A stretch of DNA of 39,350 nucleotides from a virus, in IMG/VR virus record IMGVR_UViG_3300021519_000021, positions 1 through 39,350 of that record; one strand, written 5' to 3'. A model generated the notes under the pieces. It was not told the origin of the DNA and made no database searches. It worked only from the letters and a program-made list of their open reading frames with translations. The translations under genes and the position numbers were made by a program. This document shows, piece by piece, positions 13,949 to 21,219 of this stretch. The stretch's first letter is position 1, and every line of letters begins with the position of its first letter.

Positions 13949-13967
13949 CCGTCACAGCCCTCGGCTG

Positions 13968-14008
13968 ACTTGTGCCCGCTGCCGATGGTGGCGGGCACAA
14001 GTGTTTTT
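13968..14008 (+). terminator. Intrinsic terminator after the unit-5 gene
   Basis: A perfect 12-bp stem (ACTTGTGCCCGC at 13968-13979 with its complement at 13991-14002) and an 11-base loop, followed by GTTTTT. It separates unit 5 from promoter copy 6. Confidence 0.88.
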
Positions 14009-14029
14009 CAGATAGTTAGCGAATGCTCC

Positions 14030-14064
14030 TAGACAGTCACCCTCACATCTGTTATGTTGTCTAC
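14030..14064 (+). promoter_or_regulatory. Repeated leaderless promoter, copy 6
   Basis: TAGACA (14030-14035), 17-bp spacer identical to copy 2, TATGTT (14053-14058), GTCTAC, ATG at 14065. Inverted repeat arms intact. Confidence 0.85.
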
Positions 14065-14211
14065 ATGAGCAACCACACAGACACCGCACTGACCATCCTG
14101 ATGGAAGCGATGGCAACCACCCGCCGCCAGTCATGCCCGACCGCCACCAACGATGAAATCGCTGACAGCATCAAGGCATCACTCATTCGCATGATGACCG
14201 AGGCAAAGTGA
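14065..14211 (+). CDS. Small hypothetical protein behind leaderless promoter 6
   Basis: 48 residues, helical (TALTILMEAMATTRR, DEIADSIKASLIRMM). No ribosome binding site; ATG 6 bases after the -10. Coupled to the next gene by an ATGA overlap. Function unknown. Confidence 0.65.
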   Translation: MSNHTDTALTILMEAMATTRRQSCPTATNDEIADSIKASLIRMMTEAK

Positions 14212-14696
14212 TGACATACGCAACACTGACACCGCTGACCACAGCAACCGGCGATCGTCGCTACGCATCGCCCGGCTGTACCTCACAGGGCGACTCAAAG
14301 CCCGTGTTCATCTGCGAGTGCGGCAAGCCCGTCGTATGGGTTAAGTCGAAGCGCACAGACAAGAACTACATCGCCAACGTGTTTGCCGGTGCGATGGGCG
14401 CACTGCACTACCGGGGCGCATCAGTACATGACCGTGACACCTGCGCCAGTGACCGTGCCGCCAAGGTCGCAGCCAAAGACCCGCAGACAATCGCACGGGT
14501 CGCAGCACTGTTTGAGATTGCAGTCGCCGCAGGCGAAGCGCTCACCGCCGCCGCCGCTGCGTGGAACGCTTACGATGCCGCATGGATTCCCGGCACCGAG
14601 TATGACGACAGCTTTGATCGTGCGATGTGCAAAGCACGCGAGGTTGTCACCGCCACCGGTGCCGAGTATCACGCAGCCCTGACTGCTGCCGGGTGA
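14208..14696 (+). CDS. Hypothetical protein with cysteine motif and Ala-rich C-terminal helix
   Basis: 162 residues. The N-terminal half has GCTSQGD and FICECGKPVVWVK, then a C near 84 (RDTCASDRA), which suggests a metal site of unfinished zinc-ribbon type. The C-terminal half is Ala-rich helix (VAALFEIAVAAGEALTAAAAAWNAYDAAW and later AREVVTATGAEYHAAL). It ends unit 6 and is followed by a terminator. Function unknown. Confidence 0.6.
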   Translation: MMTYATLTPLTTATGDRRYASPGCTSQGDSKPVFICECGKPVVWVKSKRTDKNYIANVFAGAMGALHYRGASVHDRDTCASDRAAKVAAKDPQTIARVAALFEIAVAAGEALTAAAAAWNAYDAAWIPGTEYDDSFDRAMCKAREVVTATGAEYHAALTAAG

Positions 14697-14718
14697 CCGG
14701 CGCTGCGCCTCACACGAT

Positions 14719-14756
14719 CTGCCCGCTGCCTAACGGTGGCGGGCAGTTCTATTTTT
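14719..14756 (+). terminator. Intrinsic terminator at the end of the early region
   Basis: An 8-bp perfect stem CTGCCCGC (14719-14726) with GCGGGCAG (14739-14746), 12-base loop, followed by TTCTATTTTT. It closes the early region before the modification/packaging unit. Confidence 0.8.
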
Positions 14757-14843
14757 CACCACACACCCGACCGACGACCTGCCGCCAACCACAACCACAG
14801 ATCGCCAGTCGGGGATGCGTCGCAAGCGTATCGCTCATGTGTC

Positions 14844-14856
14844 TAGACTTCGACAC
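14844..14856 (+). promoter_or_regulatory. Leaderless-type -10 element before the modification island
   Basis: TAGACT (14844-14849), 7 bases, ATG at 14857. No Shine-Dalgarno sequence and no clear -35. As it follows a terminator, some promoter is needed here, and this is the best candidate for the start of the long late unit. Confidence 0.45.
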
Positions 14857-15471
14857 ATGACCGATGGGAAACTGAAAACCGAATACATCACCCTGACCAA
14901 ACTGACACCACACCCTCGCAACGTGCGGCAAGGCGACGTAGGTGCAATCAGCCAATCACTCACCGAACACGGGCAGTACCGCCCAATCGTTGTCCAGCGT
15001 TCCACCGGGCACATCGTCGCCGGGAACCACACCTATCGCGCCGCATCCGCACTCGGCTGGAAACAAGTCGCAGTTACCTATCTGGACATCACTGATGATG
15101 AGGCACTGCGCATCCTCCTAGTTGACAACCGCACTAACGACCTCGCCGCCTACGATGACGCAGCCTTAACCGATCTACTCACAGCCCTCGCAGCCACTGA
15201 ACAAGCACTCACCGGCACCGGGTTTGATGGCGACGACCTTGACGACCTACTGTTCAAAACCACCGCCAACGCAGGCAACCTGATGGCAGGGCTATCAGCA
15301 CCCGAGCGACGCGATCAGTGGGAGAGCCTTGACGCACGCACCATGATCCTGACGTTCACCAAAGACGATCACAAAACGATGTCTGACATGATGACCGCAC
15401 TACGCAAACGCATGGAAGTTGAAAGCAACTCGGCGCTAGTCGAAATCTTGGTTAGGAATGCCAGTGCGTGA
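14857..15471 (+). CDS. ParB-like (ParB/sulfiredoxin N-terminal domain) protein
   Basis: 204 residues from ATG 14857; a longer frame from 14815 would read through the likely promoter. The ParB-N fold is clear: LTPHPRNVRQGDVGAISQSL, then GQYRPIVVQRSTGHIVAGNHTYRAA (ParB box at about 55-63), and AVTYLDITDDEALRILLVDNR. There is no parA partner and no KorB-type HTH, so plasmid partition is unlikely. ParB-like domains of this kind often lie next to DNA-modifying enzymes in phages; members bind nucleotides and can be DNA-targeting or nicking. It overlaps the dioxygenase gene by 14 bases, so they are co-translated. Confidence 0.82.
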   Translation: MTDGKLKTEYITLTKLTPHPRNVRQGDVGAISQSLTEHGQYRPIVVQRSTGHIVAGNHTYRAASALGWKQVAVTYLDITDDEALRILLVDNRTNDLAAYDDAALTDLLTALAATEQALTGTGFDGDDLDDLLFKTTANAGNLMAGLSAPERRDQWESLDARTMILTFTKDDHKTMSDMMTALRKRMEVESNSALVEILVRNASA

Positions 15472-16276
15472 CATACTCGTTGACCGGGTGGCATGGGAAC
15501 GCACCGACCGCCACCAATCACCGCCGCAGCTACCCGGCGACCCTGAAGCCGTCAAACTCATTGACCGGGCGACCGGGCAAACCATCGCAGTGCAGTATCT
15601 GCTCGGTGACCTGTTCCAAAAAGAACGCACACTTCTGTCACGATGGCTCCGACTGAAAGTTCACTACCCGGCAGCCGGTGTCGGTAACTCGGCGGCGCGC
15701 GCCTCGGGCATGAACTACCCTTCCACCGTGTTCGGGTACACCGAATCAAAACCTCTCCGCAGCAGATGGTCATGTTCCGCAGCACATTTCGGGTCGCATT
15801 ACCCTGAACCAAGCCGCCTACTGACCGACATGACCGCCACGTTCTGGGACATCACCAAACAACACTTCCCCGAACAAACCGAGTACCACGAAACCGAGGT
15901 ACGCAGCCGGGTGTTGCCAAACTGGCTGATTGACAACCAACCGTGGACTAGCGGCATCATCAACAACACCGCCGCACTGCCCTACCACAAAGACTCGGGC
16001 AACATCGGCGGCACACTGTCAGCGATGCTGTGCATCCGTAAAGGGATCGACGGTGGCGCACTACACCTGCCCGAATACGACTACACCTTTGCCATACCTG
16101 ACGGGTCGCTCACAATCTTCGACGGGCAAGCCGCATGGCACGGTGTCACACCACTGATCCAACACAAAAACGGATACCGCTTCACACTCGTTTGGTACGC
16201 GAAATCAGGCATGTGCAAATGTCTTGCGCCTGCCGATGAGATACGACGCGCACAACGACGCGCAACACCTGAGTGA
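15458..16276 (+). CDS. TET/JBP-family 2-oxoglutarate/Fe(II) dioxygenase, predicted DNA base hydroxylase
   Basis: 272 residues. The C-terminal double-stranded beta-helix has all signature residues: ALPYHKDSGN (H177, D179 as iron ligands), GTLSAMLCIRKGIDGGALHLPEYDYTF-type core, FDGQAAWHGVTPL (H228, third iron ligand) and GYRFTLVWY (R241, for 2-oxoglutarate). The HxD-GG-L-PE-F-HG-TP-R order matches TET/JBP enzymes, which oxidise the methyl group of 5-methylcytosine or thymine in DNA. The N-terminal 150 residues include a cysteine/histidine-poor helical region. Partners are the ParB-like gene (14-base overlap) and a kinase 4 bases downstream. Without a visible cytosine methyltransferase, thymine or host-made 5-methylcytosine is the likely substrate. 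Confidence 0.82.
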   Translation: MPVRDILVDRVAWERTDRHQSPPQLPGDPEAVKLIDRATGQTIAVQYLLGDLFQKERTLLSRWLRLKVHYPAAGVGNSAARASGMNYPSTVFGYTESKPLRSRWSCSAAHFGSHYPEPSRLLTDMTATFWDITKQHFPEQTEYHETEVRSRVLPNWLIDNQPWTSGIINNTAALPYHKDSGNIGGTLSAMLCIRKGIDGGALHLPEYDYTFAIPDGSLTIFDGQAAWHGVTPLIQHKNGYRFTLVWYAKSGMCKCLAPADEIRRAQRRATPE

Positions 16277-16280
16277 CCGC

Positions 16281-16814
16281 ATGGCACACCTTGCGTACAT
16301 CATCGGTATCCCCGGCGCAGGCAAATCCACACTCACCGCCGCCACACTCCAACACCTCACACCCGCCACCCGCACCACACCCTTCGCACACACCGTGTAC
16401 CGCGACACCACCGGCAACATCATCGCCGCACAGCCCGGCGCACCACACCACACATTCCCCGGCACCGACCGACTCTCAATGGGAATACAACCACACGCAC
16501 TTAACTGGCTGAACACACAGCCCGCACCCGTCATCCTCGCAGAAGGCGACCGACTCGGGAACCTCAAGTTCCTCACCGCAGCACACACCGCCGGGCACAC
16601 CGTCACCGTCATCCACCTCATCACACCGCCAGACACCGCTACCGCCCGGCGCGCCACCCGCACCACACAACCACACGAAACATGGGTTACCGGCAGACAC
16701 ACCAAGATCCGCAACATCGTCACCCGATGGGCGCACGACCTCATCACACTTGACGGCACCGCACCGCCCGACCACAACGCAGCCACCCTGCGCGCCTATC
16801 TAAGAATCGGATAA
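16281..16814 (+). CDS. P-loop kinase, predicted to act in DNA base modification
   Basis: 177 residues from ATG 16281, 4 bases after the dioxygenase stop. Walker A is GIPGAGKST (9-17), at the very N-terminus, as in small nucleotide/polynucleotide kinases. VILAEGDRLG (about 83-92) would hold the second acidic/substrate site, VTVIHLITPPD gives a core strand, and an Arg-rich lid follows (ATARRATRTTQPHETW). In phages with hypermodified thymidine, P-loop kinases phosphorylate 5-hydroxymethyluracil in DNA; a kinase right behind a TET/JBP enzyme fits this logic. A longer frame starts at 16224 inside the dioxygenase gene but is less likely. The wobble positions are extremely C-rich. Confidence 0.7.
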   Translation: MAHLAYIIGIPGAGKSTLTAATLQHLTPATRTTPFAHTVYRDTTGNIIAAQPGAPHHTFPGTDRLSMGIQPHALNWLNTQPAPVILAEGDRLGNLKFLTAAHTAGHTVTVIHLITPPDTATARRATRTTQPHETWVTGRHTKIRNIVTRWAHDLITLDGTAPPDHNAATLRAYLRIG

Positions 16815-16817
16815 CAC

Positions 16818-17255
16818 ATGGCAGCTAGAAGATCACCTAACGCAGACAAGCCCGAGGTCATTGACCGAGAACGTCAGGTCGTAGAACTTAAGCGCGCCGG
16901 GGCGACCTATGACGACTGCGCACGCATCGTCGGATACGCGACACCACAGGGCGCATATCTGGCATTCCAGCGGGCACTGAAACGCACCCTGATCGCCGCA
17001 GGCACCGAGGAACTGAGGGAGATCGAACTAGACCGCCTTGACCGTCTCCAGCGTGGTGTGTGGTCTGCCGCCGCCTCGGGTGATGTTCAGGCAATCAACA
17101 CTGTGCTGCGTATCATGGACAGGCGTGCGCGTTACCTCGGGCTTGACGCACCGGTGACAGCACACCTCACTGTGGAACAGGTAGACACATCCAGTGTGGA
17201 TGCCGAGGTGCTGCGCCTCGTTGCCTTACTGTCACCGCCCACAGCGACCGCATAG
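16818..17255 (+). CDS. Terminase small subunit-like DNA-binding protein
   Basis: 145 residues. N-terminal HTH region ERQVVELKRAGATYDDCARIVGYATPQGAYLAFQRAL (about 18-55), then a long helix (GTEELREIELDRLDRLQRGVWSAA) and ATP-independent oligomerisation-type helices (GDVQAINTVLRIMDRRARYLGLD). Size and its place 52 bases before the large subunit fit TerS, which recognises the packaging site and stimulates the large subunit. It starts 3 bases after the kinase stop, so packaging and modification genes share a transcript. Confidence 0.75.
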   Translation: MAARRSPNADKPEVIDRERQVVELKRAGATYDDCARIVGYATPQGAYLAFQRALKRTLIAAGTEELREIELDRLDRLQRGVWSAAASGDVQAINTVLRIMDRRARYLGLDAPVTAHLTVEQVDTSSVDAEVLRLVALLSPPTATA

Positions 17256-17307
17256 GTGTCTATGCTGCGTTCTAAGGCACGCAACAACCACAGACGGGCA
17301 ATCACGC

Positions 17308-18630
17308 ATGGGAACACTAGAAACACAGGTGGCAGCCGCCCGAGTGCGCTGGACACACCAACTCGCACGACCTGAACAACTCGCACCCGCAGGCGACTGG
17401 ATCACATGGCTGTATCAGGCAGGGCGCGGCGCAGGCAAGACCCGCACCGCAGCCGAGTGGCTCGCGTGGCAGGCAATCACACAGGCGAACACCCGGTGGG
17501 CGATCGTCGCACCAACCTACGGCGATGCGCGCGACACCTGTGTGGAAGGTGAGTCAGGCATTCTGACAGTGCTGCGCCGCTATCAGATGTTGCGGGAACG
17601 TAACCCGTGGAACCGGTCTATCGGTGAAATCAGCCTGCGGAACGGGTCACGCATCAAACTGTTCTCGGGTGATGAGCCAGAACGCTTCCGAGGCGCACAG
17701 CATCACGGCGCATGGGTGGACGAACTCGGTGCGTTCCGCTATGAAGATGCGTGGGATCAACTCCAGTTCGGTCTGCGCCTCGGTGATGACCCGCGCACCA
17801 TCGTCACGACCACACCACGACCTCGCCCGCTACTGCGCCGCCTTGCCGCCCGCAAGGACGGGTCAGTCATCATTACGCGTGGCACCACGTTTGATAACCG
17901 GGCGAACCTCGCACCGACCGCACTGGCTGAGTTGTTGGCACGCTATGACGGCACACGCATCGGCAGACAGGAACTGTACGGTGAGTTATTAGAGGACGTT
18001 GAGGGTGCACTGTGGACACTGGCAAACATCGAAACACACAGGTTATCCACACCGCCCGCACAGATCGTGCGCACCGTCGTCGCTGTAGACCCGGCAGTGA
18101 CCGACACCGGCGACGAAACCGGCATCATCGTCGCCGCACGCGATCGGCAGCAACACGGATACGTCATCGCTGACTACTCGGTGCGTGGCACACCTGACGC
18201 ATGGGCGCGCCGGGTCGTTGACGCATACGACACCCACAGCGCCGATGCGATAGTTGTTGAGGTCAATCAGGGCGGGCAGATGATCGCCAGTGTGCTGCGC
18301 ACGGTCAGACCTAACCTTCCAATCCGTGAGGTGCGCGCCAGTAAAGGCAAACAGGTGCGTGCGGAACCGATCAGCGCCATGTACGAACAAGGGCGAATCC
18401 ACCACATCGGCACACACGACGAACTCGAAACGCAGCTAACCACATGGACACCTGACCTGCCGAAGTCGCCAGACCGTCTTGATGCGCTTGTGTGGGCGTT
18501 CACTGACCTGTTGCAGCACTCAGGCGCAGAAACCTATCTGCAAGGTCTGGCACGATTCTGTAGCTGCGGGTTCCCTAACCGTCAGGCAGAAAGCGTGTGC
18601 GTGTCGTGTGGTGTCAAACTCGCTGCGTGA
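17308..18630 (+). CDS. terL: Terminase large subunit with unusual C-terminal zinc ribbon
   Basis: 440 residues from ATG 17308; an upstream frame to 17194 overlaps the small subunit and is not used. ATPase part: Walker A AGRGAGKT (38-45), AIVAPTYGDARD, Walker B GAWVDEL (D138, E139), IVTTTPRP coupling motif. Nuclease part: VAVDPAVTDTGDETG (D261), IVVEVNQGG (E319) and DRLDALVWAFTDL (D392), the three acidic residues of the RNase H-like metal site. The last 25 residues hold CSC and CVSC (C418, C420, C431, C434), a small zinc ribbon not usual for TerL. The protein pumps DNA into the procapsid at the portal and cuts it. Confidence 0.93.
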   Translation: MGTLETQVAAARVRWTHQLARPEQLAPAGDWITWLYQAGRGAGKTRTAAEWLAWQAITQANTRWAIVAPTYGDARDTCVEGESGILTVLRRYQMLRERNPWNRSIGEISLRNGSRIKLFSGDEPERFRGAQHHGAWVDELGAFRYEDAWDQLQFGLRLGDDPRTIVTTTPRPRPLLRRLAARKDGSVIITRGTTFDNRANLAPTALAELLARYDGTRIGRQELYGELLEDVEGALWTLANIETHRLSTPPAQIVRTVVAVDPAVTDTGDETGIIVAARDRQQHGYVIADYSVRGTPDAWARRVVDAYDTHSADAIVVEVNQGGQMIASVLRTVRPNLPIREVRASKGKQVRAEPISAMYEQGRIHHIGTHDELETQLTTWTPDLPKSPDRLDALVWAFTDLLQHSGAETYLQGLARFCSCGFPNRQAESVCVSCGVKLAA

Positions 18631-18642
18631 TACGGTTCACAC
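18631..18642 (+). promoter_or_regulatory. Leaderless-type -10 element after terL
   Basis: TACGGT (18631-18636) right after the terL stop, 6 bases, ATG at 18643. No ribosome binding site is visible. Geometry only; no -35 found. Confidence 0.35.
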
Positions 18643-19017
18643 ATGGCTGATTCGTTAAACCTCGGCGCACCGCAAGTAGACCTGTGGGGCGATGCGGGCA
18701 GTGACATTGACTTCACCGTGACGCTCACGACTGCGCTTGGTGTGGCTATCAACCTGACCGGGTACAGCGCCACTTGCATCATCAAGTTCGGATACGCGGA
18801 ACCGACCGCCGCCATTTCCATTTCGTCATCGGGCGCAGCACCATCAACCATCACGATCACACCGCTCACTGGGAAGATCGCAGTGCACATAGACCACACC
18901 AACACAGCAACCCTCACAGCGCCTCGCAGCTATGTGTATGACCTGACCATAACTAACGGCACCGTTACACAGCGAAAACTGTTCGGCAATCTAAACGTGC
19001 GCCCGCAAGCGGGTTGA
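18643..19017 (+). CDS. Ig-like beta-sandwich virion protein
   Basis: 124 residues. Beta-rich with the pattern AGSDIDFTVTLTTALGVAINLTGYSATCIIKF, typical of the N-terminal domain of phage fibres and baseplate proteins (BppU-like), and a matching C-terminal part (PRSYVYDLTITNGTVTQRKLFGNLNV). It opens a cassette of small structural genes between terminase and portal. Likely part of a head fibre or decoration complex; inferred from fold and context. Confidence 0.55.
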   Translation: MADSLNLGAPQVDLWGDAGSDIDFTVTLTTALGVAINLTGYSATCIIKFGYAEPTAAISISSSGAAPSTITITPLTGKIAVHIDHTNTATLTAPRSYVYDLTITNGTVTQRKLFGNLNVRPQAG

Positions 19018-19020
19018 CCT

Positions 19021-19599
19021 ATGGCTGACACCATCGTGTTCGCCTCAACACAGATGATCGTCACATTGGCGACCGGCACGACCACAGCAACGATCGCAGC
19101 GACACCGACGACACTGACACTCGCAGCCGCACCGACCGACCTGACTGTTGCTGCGACCACTAACGCAGTCACACTCGCCGCCACACCGCAACTCATCACC
19201 GTCGCCGCTGTAGGCGACCAAGGTCCACCCGGTCCATCAGGCAGCACCGACTTCACCGCCATCGCCGCACAGGCACTTGGCGGGCAGCGTGTCTGCATCA
19301 TCAACACGTTCGGGCAAGCCGACTACGCATCGAACACGACTGCTTCGCACAAATGGTTAGCGGTCGCTATATCGGTTGGCGCAGCCTCGTTAGGTGCCAC
19401 CGTGACGTTACGCACCACAGGTCTGTTGACTGAGCCATCGTGGGCGTGGACAGCGGGCGCACCTGTGTACCTGTCAACCACTGGTCTGCTCACACAGACT
19501 GCGCCAGTGTCTCCGGCTTTCTTGCGGATCATCGGTGTGGCAACATCAGCGACAACAATCTTCATTCAGCCACAACCGGCAATCGCACTCATCGCATAA
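19021..19599 (+). CDS. Fibre-like protein with Thr/Ala repeats and short collagen-like turn
   Basis: 192 residues. The first 60 residues are a Thr/Ala/Val repeat (TIAATPTTLTLAAAPTDLTVAATTNAVTLAATPQLITVAA) with a period of about 9-10, which suits a beta-helical shaft. GDQGPPGPSGS (about 63-73) is a minimal collagen-like triplet stretch. The C-terminal 110 residues resemble the next protein (YLSTTGLLTQTAPV, IGVATSATTIFIQPQP) and so form a shared knob domain. Likely trimeric head or tail fibre. Confidence 0.6.
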   Translation: MADTIVFASTQMIVTLATGTTTATIAATPTTLTLAAAPTDLTVAATTNAVTLAATPQLITVAAVGDQGPPGPSGSTDFTAIAAQALGGQRVCIINTFGQADYASNTTASHKWLAVAISVGAASLGATVTLRTTGLLTEPSWAWTAGAPVYLSTTGLLTQTAPVSPAFLRIIGVATSATTIFIQPQPAIALIA

Positions 19600-19608
19600 G
19601 GAGCAAAC

Positions 19609-20106
19609 ATGGCGGGCAACAAGTACGTCTCAAACAACGCAGGCACCCTCACCGAAGTCGCAGGCAACAACACCGCTGCGACCGCCAACGAGATCGTGGC
19701 GTTAGACGCAACCGGCAGAATCAACAACGCACAAATGCCAGTTGGTATCGGCGCTGACACACAAGCTGTCACGACTTCGGAAGCGCTTGCTGCGGGCGAC
19801 TATGTAAACATCTTCAACAGCACAGGCGCAAAAGTTCGCAAGGCCGACGCAACGGTGGCGGGCAAGGAAGCGCACGGCTTCGTTTTGTCTGCGTTCCTCA
19901 TTAGCACGACTGCAACGGTTTACTTTGAGGGAACCAACACAGCCGTGACCGGCGCAACCGCAGGTGTTGTTTATCTGTCTACGACCGCAGGGCTTGGCAC
20001 AGCGACCGCACCGACCGGCACAGGCAACGTGGCGCAGCGCATCGGTTTTGCGACTAGCGCCACGACAGTGAACTTTCAGTCACAGCCACCTGTGGTTCTT
20101 GCATGA
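19609..20106 (+). CDS. Decoration/fibre protein, paralogue of the previous C-terminal domain
   Basis: 165 residues with AAGGAG ribosome binding site. N-terminus AGNKYVSNNAGTLTEVAGNN and ATGRINNAQMPVGIGADTQ are common in phage decoration or fibre heads. The end (VYLSTTAGLGTATAPTGTGN, RIGFATSATTVNFQSQPP) aligns with the end of 19021-19599, so the two genes share a duplicated domain similar to capsid-decoration (DUF2190-like) proteins. Confidence 0.55.
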   Translation: MAGNKYVSNNAGTLTEVAGNNTAATANEIVALDATGRINNAQMPVGIGADTQAVTTSEALAAGDYVNIFNSTGAKVRKADATVAGKEAHGFVLSAFLISTTATVYFEGTNTAVTGATAGVVYLSTTAGLGTATAPTGTGNVAQRIGFATSATTVNFQSQPPVVLA

Positions 20107-20459
20107 CGAAACTGCTCACCATCGCTTCCGGTGTCATCACCGAAGTGGACATCCCGACAGGTGGCGGTGGCGGTTCGGTTTCGTTTGTCACGGTGCCGTT
20201 CACCGATGGTGACACCTATCGGCGCGTAACGATCGCAAACACATCGGTGACTGCAACATCAAAGATCATTGTGAGCGTGCAACGACCTGACATTGCGACC
20301 GACGCAGCCGACCTCGGGTTCGTCTACTTCGCAAATGTTGTCAACCGGACAGCAGGTGTATCGTTCGACGTAACGATCGTCTGCTCAGATTGGGGTCTTG
20401 ACGATGCCACCGAATCACCACCAAACGAAACCATCACCCTTTGTTACATGATCGGATAA
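20103..20459 (+). CDS. Small beta-rich virion protein
   Basis: 118 residues, ATGA overlap with the previous gene. LLTIASGVITEVDIPTGGGGGS at the N-terminus, then Ig-like strands (YRRVTIANTSVTATSKIIVSVQRP, FDVTIVCSDWGL). Many phage fibre-tip proteins look like this. Function inferred from context only. Confidence 0.5.
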   Translation: MTKLLTIASGVITEVDIPTGGGGGSVSFVTVPFTDGDTYRRVTIANTSVTATSKIIVSVQRPDIATDAADLGFVYFANVVNRTAGVSFDVTIVCSDWGLDDATESPPNETITLCYMIG

Positions 20460-20462
20460 CAC

Positions 20463-21218
20463 ATGCCACAGCTATTCGGCAAAGCCAATCGCGCACAGCC
20501 AACATCTGTCGCTGACGGCGCACAGGTACAGGTTCGCACAACCGGTTACGGTGAGGTAGTCACGACACAGTTAGGCGACAACCACAGTGCGCTTGCAGAT
20601 GAGGGTTCCTACTTCAAGTCTGTCGGCTTCACTACGAACCCCGGCACGCCTGTCGCTAACGCTGCCGCACCGGGCGCATCGTACGTTGCGACCACACCGC
20701 AGTTCATCATGTACAACAACGGTGCAGCAGGCGGCAAACGCATATTCATGGATTACATCAGAATCTATTTGAGCGCGTCTACAGCGTCCACCGCCGCCGC
20801 AGGTGTCGGTTCTGCGGTCATTATTGAACCGGGCGTGAACAGGCGCAGCGGCGCTACCGGCACCGAGTACGTTGGGACAAACGTCAACACCGACTCGGGC
20901 AACGCACCAAACTGCAAACTGTACTGGAGCACAGGAACAGTGTTGACAGCGACAGCACTGGTATCACCTCGCATCGTTTCACGGCATCAGTTCAAGACAA
21001 TGGCGACACCGGCAGGCACCGCGGGCGATGTGTTCTCTATGGACTTTGGTGAGCACATGAGCGGTGCAGCACCTCTAGCCGCAGGCACCGTCGCGCAAGT
21101 GTTTCCTGCAAGCGTCGGTCCTGTAGCGGTCGGCGGTGGCGCATCACTCTTGTTCTACCTGTGGGGCTTCACAGCGATCCCGTCGTACGAATGGGAGATC
21201 GCATGGTGGGAACGCTGA
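20463..21218 (+). CDS. Virion protein, first of a tandem duplicated pair
   Basis: 251 residues. It shares its plan with the next protein: an N-terminal TTGYGEVVTTQLGDNHSALADEGSYF, a middle KRIFMDYIRIYLS, a SMDFGEHMSG element and a C-terminal EWEIAWWER. Beta-rich, no enzyme motif. Probably a capsid-surface or fibre-head protein. The duplication is old, as only blocks are conserved. Confidence 0.6.
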   Translation: MPQLFGKANRAQPTSVADGAQVQVRTTGYGEVVTTQLGDNHSALADEGSYFKSVGFTTNPGTPVANAAAPGASYVATTPQFIMYNNGAAGGKRIFMDYIRIYLSASTASTAAAGVGSAVIIEPGVNRRSGATGTEYVGTNVNTDSGNAPNCKLYWSTGTVLTATALVSPRIVSRHQFKTMATPAGTAGDVFSMDFGEHMSGAAPLAAGTVAQVFPASVGPVAVGGGASLLFYLWGFTAIPSYEWEIAWWER

Positions 21219-21219
21219 C

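Noticed and set aside
14857-15471. ParB-like gene as part of a plasmid-type partition system
   Set aside because: There is no ParA ATPase nor an array of parS-like sites; the gene overlaps the dioxygenase gene and belongs to that island.
17256-17307. Promoter with TATGCT at 17261 before terL
   Set aside because: There is a TATGCT but no -35 at the right distance and it is far from the start codon; the gap is too short to support more than a guess.
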